Part shown: positions 57,178 through 64,000 of the stretch, in pieces
How positions within the stretch are numbered: the stretch's first letter is position 1
Layout of the letters: each line of letters begins with the position of its first letter
Assembly (NCBI RefSeq): GCF_033958435.1
Contig: NC_134144.1
Location: 7,496,010-7,560,009 of the forward strand
Direction: 5' to 3'
DNA from: Carettochelys insculpta
Taxonomy: Eukaryota > Chordata > Testudines > Carettochelyidae
DNA length: 64,000 nt
Position numbers and translations under genes: made by a program
The notes under the pieces: model-generated
Told to the model about the DNA's origin: nothing
What the model saw: only the letters and a program-made list of their open reading frames with translations
Databases searched by the model: none

Positions 57178-58243
57178 GTCAACAAGTTTGGGAACTGTCT
57201 CCCTGTTAATTATTGGTAGTGCATCTTAGCATTAGAAATGGCCAGGGAAGGCAAGGGAAGACACTGCCAGTCAACTGCAATGTAGGATTCAGCTAACGTG
57301 AGCCGATTAGCTCTGAGGAACAGTTTACTGTGAGCTGCTCACCTCTTACAGGTCTTCTTTCAAAGTGGCCGAAAGGTTTTGCTAACTCATAAAAAATGTG
57401 CGTGGTAGGGAGAGCAATCCAATGTGCTTGTCTTACTGCAGCGGTAGGTAGACCTATGAACATCCGTCAGAATTGGAAATAAAATGCCTATTTCACTGTA
57501 TTACTCTTATGCTGTTAGGTGTATGCCATTGCAGAATACGGAAACCTCACATAGGCACTTCCCTTTGTGGCATGCAGTAAGTACTCATGTTTCCATGGGA
57601 GAATATGTTCCTTTAATACAAATATAGTTTGAAAGTATTAGAACAGTTACTCATACAGTTTTATGAGTGCAGTTGAAGAAATAATAAGATTCCTTGCTGG
57701 TTTGCCATTTCAAGAACATCTAGTATCGATGTTCAGAAGAAATGGCTTCTTTCTTAGCAGTGCAGCTATTTTGCTTATTTTCTGTAGTATCTTTGTTAGT
57801 TTTGATTTATGGATCTCTCAGTCTTGGAACTGATTATTGTATTGGGACAGTGCAGGGGAGTCAACCTTCACATGCAGTGAGAAATGGGGAAGAGCCCTGC
57901 ATGATGAATACAGATATTCAAATCTTTCCTCTCCTGTTTGACTCAATGTCTTCACGCACTGCAATTGCCCCTGCAGTTTTAATAGTAACTGGCAAGGACA
58001 ATTTACCACCAAGGAACAATGGGAAAGAAGGTAATGAGATGTAACTGTGGTCTGTTCTGTTGTCTTTGTTGGGCTTAAAACAACATGGAGGAACCTAGAA
58101 ATCACCTGAGAGAGTTGCTTTCTGGATTCCTAGCCCATTAAAGCAGGGGTGCTGATACCCACATCTCTGTCATGTAGACACCAATGGAGCCTATATTTTA
58201 AAATATGTGGCTGTTCAATCATCTGTTTGCATGTGTGTACTGT
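57178..58243 (+). other. ERBB4 intron 3, one short unassigned open frame
   Basis: Unclassified intron. A 100-codon + frame at 57742-58044 starts with a hydrophobic segment (MASFLAVQLFCLFSVVSLLV). It has no splice or family support, and an opposing frame overlaps it. Confidence 0.45.
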
Positions 58244-58510
58244 AGGCAGCATTATCCAATGAGTAGGACACTGGGTTGGGACTCAGGAGAAATGAGATCT
58301 GTTTCTGGCTTTCCCACTGGCCTGCTGTGTGGCCCTGGACACATCATTTCCCCTGTACGAGCCTCATTTCGCCCCTCCCAACCTCTGTGCATAGAGTAAA
58401 TTTGGACTGTAATCTGTTTTGCACAGGGTCTGTCTCTTACGGTGTGTACGCACCACGAGCACAATGGAGTCTCCAGGCTGTGCTGGGAACTCTAGGCATT
58501 GTGACCAATA
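58244..58510 (+). mobile_element. MIR-like (CORE-SINE) copy
   Basis: GAGTAGGACACTGGGTTGGG, ACTCAGGAGAAATGAGATCT, CTGGCTTTCCCACTGGCCTG, CTGTGTGGCCCTGGACACAT and AGCCTCATTTCGCCCC follow the order of a MIR/CORE-SINE (head, then the TGTGACCTTGGGCAAGTCAC core). A 3' region ending near CAATAAAAAAAG follows. Confidence 0.75.
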
Positions 58511-61500
58511 AAAAAAGTTAACGAAAGAATATTTTTCTCAGTGCTCACCCATGCGCCTCCTCCTTTTCCTCCCAAATCCATGCAAACCACATCCCGTTCA
58601 GTGAATGCCTGCACTGCTTCAGTCCTGCTGACGTACCTGAGTGCACACAATCACACGTGAATAAGAATCTTTGTGTATTTACACGTAGGCACTGGCTCCA
58701 GAGGCGCTCTGGGGCTCCCCCTCTGCCTTTCTCCCCACCGGCACCTCTTGCCCATTGGTGGCCTCCCTGCTCTGCTCCTCTCCCTCTCTCCCAGTGCTTC
58801 CTGTCACCACAAAACAGCTGTCCCATGGCAGTTGGAAGCCCCATGGAGTGGAGGAAGGAGTGAAGACACAGCATGCTCTGGGGAGAGGATAAAAAGAGTT
58901 GGGGCGTGAGTGGAGACTTGGGGAAGGGTGGACGGGGGGGACAGGCCTGGGGCAGAGTCAGGGGGCGGGTCAAGATCCCCCTTGCTAGATCATGTTGGCA
59001 CCTATGTGTCAGCAAACCCCCCTCTCCAGTTGTGTACATTGGCCAGTAACCTGCAGGCAAAGGTTCCAAGCAAAGCAATGTTAACGGTCGCAACAAAGCA
59101 CTAATGAGGAGGGGTTGAACATGGCTGAATTGATGGGAATTAAAATTCAGAAAATTCTACTCACAAGTCCTCTCCAACTCTAGCCCTAGTATATGTTTTA
59201 TGCTGAATTATCAGTCCCCAAACTTATCTTCCACAGGACAAACGTAATATCCCCACTTGAGACAGTCACTCAGCTTTCTGCCATAGAAATTATCACCTTA
59301 TGCCATCAACATTATAATTGCATGGTAAGTTGTGTATCAGTAGAGAAAAGAAGTGGATACAATTATTATTGGATACAATTGCAAGCTCCTCCAGAATGGT
59401 TGTTAGGGTTTGAGGGGGCTCTTGTGTAGTTTCTTTCTTGCCTTGTTCTTGAAGCACAATCTTAGATCCCGTTCCTGCAATAAATTACACAGACAAGGAC
59501 CCTTGTATCTGCTTAAAGTCTAGGATTGGGGCCTGGATATATTTTATGTAGGCTAGAAACCACACACACATACACATTATATGTATGGGTGTGTGTATGA
59601 TATTTCACTATGACTCACAGTTATGGCAAACCGCAATCAGGAAGTAATGCCTTATTTTAAATCTGTTGCCACGATTTATGGTGTGAACATACTGATCTCC
59701 CTTCTGGCAGCAGTTATTCTGTGTGCCATGTAGTCAGCCCTTGAGAAATTGGGTTGGTAACATTGGGATATAGGTCCAGTCTGTGAGACTTCGAGATTTC
59801 CACCTTGGCACAGCTGTGCCCAATAGTACAAAGAATGTCTCAGATTTTAAGAGCTTCATTGTTATTTGAAGATTCCTCACATTTTATTACCAGTGATTTT
59901 CTTCTGTTTCATGTCTAATTCTTCATAATGGCCCTCATGTTATGGTCTTCCCCCCCCCACCCCACTTCCTCTTTGTTTGTATCTGCTCCGTTTATTTAAA
60001 AAATCTGGACAACACAAAGTTAAACAATCACATGGAAATGGAGTGTTAGTGCCTGAGCATTTATATGAGCTCATTACCTCACATTTCTCCATTTACAGTT
60101 TTATTTCTTCTCCCTGTTGGAGAAACTAGTTTGAGCAAGGTCTGGTTTTGTGTCAGGTGCCAATTCACCTGTGAAAAGCCTCACCTGCTAACAGCCTGAA
60201 TCCAGCCAAAACCTGAGGCTGTCAGGCATTACCTGGGACAGTCCTCTCTCTGTATTTTGACATCTGCAGTTGCCCCTCTGTTGTCTGTTTGTTTCAGGGC
60301 AATCACCGGGCATTGACTCCTTTGTTCTGTCTATCACTACTTTCTGTGAGAGTGGTTGTAAATCTTATTTTACTACACAGCGATGAGCTAATTTAAACTG
60401 TTGCAAATCAACTATGTGCCTGGGTGTGTGTTTCTTTTAAAGAAATCCTTTCCTTTTTGTGCTGATTATGGTTAATTAATTATATAAATGAGACTGATGG
60501 GCTGTGTAGGTTTGCTTCTAAAAGGAACCTTCAATATGTGGGATATGAAGGGTCCAGGCCAGCTGCCAAGGGGCGGGCAAAAGGGGCAGTGGTCTCAGGA
60601 CCAGGCAATTCAAAAGGGCCCAGTGCTATTGGCCACCACAACTGGAACAGCGGTCACAACTGGAGCCCCAGGCCCTTTAAGTCACTGCTGTAGTGCCATG
60701 CTGCACTCTGGGTGGTGCTTGGGGCTGGCTACCTCCCACACCACCCCTTCTGGGAAGAAGGAGCCGCCCCCTCCCCTTTGCCCAGGATCCTGGCAAAGCC
60801 TCCCTGCAAGGGTCTTTTCAGTGAAATTGAAGCTCACACATGGCATTGATTGTGAGCTTTACCACGATTGACTGAAACGGGCACGTGTGATTAGACAGCT
60901 CAGCGGAAAGCCCATCTTTTTGTCTTTCCGGGTATTATCAGCGATGTTTTGACATAAGGGCAAAAGGGGCACTTGCCCCCCAACCCTCAGGTGTGAGAGC
61001 CCCAAAGCTCCATGACTCCATTTTGTTTAAGCAATTCACTTTAATGGAACAAAAGAAATGTCATGTCGTTTATATAAAACAGCAATTTATCTGTAACTGC
61101 TTGTTATTTTGCTGGGTGACCATACATTAATATTTTAATATAGGGTGGAAGAGAGTCAGCTTGTGACTGTGTTGTCCTAGGGCCCCACCTGTTTTTAATC
61201 TGCCCCGGGTATTTTGTCAGTTTCGGGGTACTGCTGCCAAGTTCTCCTTTCTGAGACTTTCAGCCCTTGCGACAATTTACATGACTGGCTGCATCATCTA
61301 AGAATTTTATGGGATGACAACTCCAGAGTTCTACTAGGAAGCAAATATACCATTGGTATGTTTGTTCCTTCATTAGGATTAGGTAGGGCTTGGCTTTAAA
61401 ACCCTCTCTTTCAGATGGCGTCAACGTAGACTTTTATTTCAAGTGTTAGGAAAGGTTTTGTAAAAATATTCCTTGAATGTGGATTTCCATTAAATGTACA

Positions 61501-61567
61501 CAGGCCAAAAAAAGAGAGAAAGTCGGGTCTTAGCCCTGGTAGACACCTATCAAGCATGGTCCAGCAT
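58511..61567 (+). other. ERBB4 intron 3, GC-rich patches, no recognised element
   Basis: Unclassified intron. GC-rich patches at 58690-58990 and 60530-60830 give overlapping frames on both strands, including a minus frame of 183 codons at 58545-59096. Composition and overlap argue against genes. A GGGTGACCATACATTAA string near 61117 resembles the end of the hAT-like element at 44582. Confidence 0.45.
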
Positions 61568-61662
61568 CTCTCAATAGTTTTTGGCCCTTCCGTGGGGCAG
61601 GGGACTGAACATGATGACCTCTCGACGTCCCTTCTAGTTCTAAAGTTCTATGATTCTATCTC
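61568..61662 (+). mobile_element. CR1/SINE 3' tail
   Basis: GGACTGAACATGATGACCTC, TCGACGTCCCTTCTAGTTC and TAAAGTTCTATGATTCTATC are the sense 3' end with the ATTCTATG terminal repeat. Confidence 0.75.
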
Positions 61663-61967
61663 ATTCACACACCCAGTGGAGGGTGCTGAGTTTACTTCAC
61701 TGAGCAGCCTAAGTCTCTGAGGGCTGCTCTGTACTATGGCTGGGGGTATGCACTTAGTATGCAAGACTTTATGTTTATATTCAGGGCAGCTAGTCCCTCC
61801 TGCCACCTTTACTGCTCTGGTTACTCTGCTATTTCTAGTGTGGCAGCTTGATAAAAGGTAACACCTGCAATGAAAACAACACCTCCCAGTTCCTGTGCAG
61901 ACAGGAAGAGCCACTAAAATGGGAGGTGCTTCCTTTAGGCCCAGTCCTGCAAATGCTTTTGTGTGTA

Positions 61968-62285
61968 CAGGTCAACCCTCTCCAGTCCGGCGCCATCGGG
62001 ACCTGACCGGTGCCAAACTAGAGAATTTGCAGGACCGCAGGAGGTAATATTGTCTACTAGCATTACCAACACTTCAACTATGTGGCTCTTAGAAGATATT
62101 TAAGGGCAAATTACTGTTAAATAACACAGAACACTGAGACCCAGGGCTGGTGGCTGGAAACACGCTTTATGGGACCACAGGAAACTTGGCCACACCTATG
62201 ATAAGTGGTACTCAAGCTAACTAAAGTCATGCCAGGTTACCGATGTACATGGATGAGAGAGTTCCAGATGAAAGAGAGTTATTAG
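61968..62285. mobile_element. Tigger-like MITE copy 4, uninterrupted
   Basis: CAGGTCAACCCTCTCCAGTC after TA, then CATCGGGACCTGACCGGTGC, AACACTGAGACCCAGGGC, CGCTTTATGGGACCACAGG and CTAACTAAAGTCATGCC follow the order of 9285-10068 without the foldback insertion. The right end is decayed. Confidence 0.75.
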
Positions 62286-63249
62286 CTGTTCACCATGAGA
62301 TGACTTTTTCTACTTGAAAGAGTGTGCAAATTTAAGAATACTCAGTCCTGCCAAAATGCCCCCAGCCTGCCCCTTCATCCTGAAGCCCAGCCCCCTTCTG
62401 GGAGCATGGAGTCAGCCTGACTACTCCACTTTGTCCATGGGTCCAGCAACTTTGTTAACTGCCATGAGAATATGCATAAGGTCTTGCAGGTTTGGAATGT
62501 AGGGCTTGCCTATCCGATAGAGGTGCACCAGTGTCACTTAAATCACTTCAAACCAAGATAGTTTGAACAATTGCCAAAGAAAGTTTCTGCTCTTATTTCA
62601 ATACAAAGGGCTTATTTTGTCTTAATGAAACCTGTTCCCACTTTACGTAAGCTAAACTGAAAGAAACCACTCTTAGATCAAAACAAACATGCAGATGACT
62701 TTTTGCATGAGTTTAACTATATTTATCTGAATTCACTCTGTAAGATGTATTTGCGTAACTTGTCCAGACAAGCCTTTGGTTAGGACGTTAATTAACTTTC
62801 CACTGTTAATATGATAGTGTGCAACTCCATGGAATTCACTGCTATCAGCTGCTTTCCATAACAACATTGCTTGCAAACACTGATTACAAAGCAAATGAGA
62901 GCATTAAGAGCATAGCCTTGAGTGAGTTACTAAATAACGTATTAGGTTGATATAGGTTACTTGTCACAGAGACACATAAGGGTTCTCTCTGCTGTCATTG
63001 CATTGTAATCATTTACAATATTAAGGGCCATTGAAATCTAATGGAGCTATGCAGATGAGGGGCCAACACTAATAGACATGAAAATTAGGCTAGCCTTTCA
63101 AAGGCAGACTCCAGGGTTAATAGGTCTGAGTCAGAGCCTTCTGCAATTCTGTGTCTGGTCCTTGATACCAAGAGAGGGAAATATTTCCCTTATAAGCGCT
63201 GCTGAACAAGTGTCCTTTTGATTGCTGCTGGACACAGAAAAGTTAAATT
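62286..63249 (+). other. ERBB4 intron 3, no recognised element
   Basis: AT-rich unclassified intron. Confidence 0.5.
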
Positions 63250-63392
63250 TTCAGCACGGGCTATTTTGGAAAGTACCAACGACTCACGGAAGCTCATCAC
63301 CTAATAAATTATTTTGTTAGTCTTCAAAGTGCTACTTGACTGCTTTTTTTGTTTTGATAGTATATAAACTAGCACGGCTTCCTCTCTGTTAC
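63250..63392 (+). mobile_element. PLE tail copy, sense, 5'-truncated
   Basis: CTCACGGAAGCTCATCACCT, AATTATTTTGTTAGTCTTCA, AAGTGCTACTTGACTGC, TTTTGATAGTATATAAACTA and GCACGGCTTCCTCTCTG correspond to the tail of the 13730-14252 copy read on its own strand. The hammerhead-like boxes are lost (GGAA in place of GAAA, no CTGANGA). Confidence 0.8.
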
Positions 63393-64000
63393 TTCTCTGA
63401 ACTTATCATGTATCTGAAAATAGCGCTCACTTGACTGGGGCATCAGAAGGTATTTGCTTCTGTTTGTTTTTCGTAGTAATTCTCACACTATGTAGGCTTG
63501 ACAGGTTTTGGATGACTTTCAGGACACTCATTGCTGTTTCGCCATTGTATGAGTGACTGTTGGCCAGCTTCTGCATTGCTGTTTGCCATGTGTGTTGAGC
63601 AGCCACTTCTGGAGCATAGGCGGTAACACGGCTCGTTCGGCGGGGGCAGTGAAAGAAACCAGTCAGAGCTGAAAGGGCCATGTGAGGATTAGGAGTGGAA
63701 GATTTCCATGGACATACTGAGGTAGAGCACCGGCAGTGAAACTCATAGAGGGGATAGAGAGAGTTTGGGAAACATTCCGTCACGTTCTTCCTTTTTATCC
63801 ATTGCTCGCGAATTCCAAGTGATTAGAAAGACAAGCTCTAACGGAGTCTGGTGTGTTAGACAGCACACTCGACACTAGACTGTATGTTAACGGCAAGGTT
63901 GAGCCTTCAGATTTAGGTTAGAATAAGAAATGGTGAGTAATTACCGCAGCTCAAGGGCACCGCAGGAAGGGGACTGTCAGCCCTGCAGACCTGGGAGGTG
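63393..64000 (+). other. ERBB4 intron 3, unassigned minus-strand open frame
   Basis: Intron to the window end. A minus-strand frame of 118 codons at 63427-63783 is open but I recognise no domain. It may be a fragment of an unknown transposon or chance. Confidence 0.4.

Noticed and set aside
57742..58044. 100-codon + frame with a hydrophobic N-terminus
   Set aside because: No homology recognised, no upstream promoter or splice evidence, and a minus-strand frame overlaps it.
58545..59096. 183-codon minus-strand frame
   Set aside because: GC-rich low-complexity region with overlapping open frames on the other strand and no recognisable domain or splice context.
1..64000. CRISPR arrays, bacterial operons, tRNA or rRNA genes
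   Set aside because: None present. The evenly spaced repeats are microsatellites or MITEs, and the only tRNA-like sequence is the head of the SINE copies.
27031..64000. ERBB4 exon 4 and exon 2 inside the window
   Set aside because: I looked for the expected coding text with splice sites on the + strand on both sides of exon 3 and found none. Both introns are known to be very long in vertebrates.

Overview
The window is vertebrate nuclear DNA lying inside one very large gene. The only coding sequence I can support is a single 187-bp exon at 26844-27030 on the + strand. It encodes part of the first extracellular L domain of the receptor tyrosine kinase ERBB4 and matches exon 3 of the vertebrate gene in length, phase and protein sequence. 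Everything before it reads as ERBB4 intron 2 and everything after it as intron 3. Both introns run off the window, and exons 2 and 4 were not seen.

The repeat content suggests a turtle (Testudines); a crocodilian is the next best guess. The evidence is: CR1 LINE 3' ends, one still showing the C-terminal ORF2 reading frame; a tRNA-derived SINE with a CR1-like 3' tail, as known from turtles; Penelope-like element (PLE) remnants with a GIY-YIG-type C-terminus; many foldback MITEs sharing a GGCTATGTCTACAC-like end; pogo/Tigger-like short elements with TA target sites; short hAT elements with 8-bp target duplications; and MIR-like SINE fragments.

Layout: 1-9.2 kb is old intron with CR1 and SINE fragments. 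9.3-10.1 kb is a nested pair, a foldback MITE inside a Tigger-like element. 13.3-26.2 kb is the densest repeat field, with PLE copies, two back-to-back hAT elements, CR1, and several MITE families. 26.84-27.03 kb is the ERBB4 exon. 27-44 kb is intron with a near-perfect 436-bp palindrome at 31.4 kb and a palindromic PLE unit at 39.8 kb. 44-64 kb holds a PLE palindrome abutting a hAT element, a 129-bp tandem duplication, CR1, MITEs, an LTR-like block, MIR-like and Tigger-like copies, and a PLE tail.

There is no operon logic here. The biology is one host gene fragment plus its transposon load. The most interesting signal is in the PLE tails: at least two carry a recognisable hammerhead-ribozyme-like core, and two are intact short insertions flanked by perfect 13-bp target-site duplications. 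Most other open frames in the window are short, antisense or repeat-derived, and I do not call them genes.
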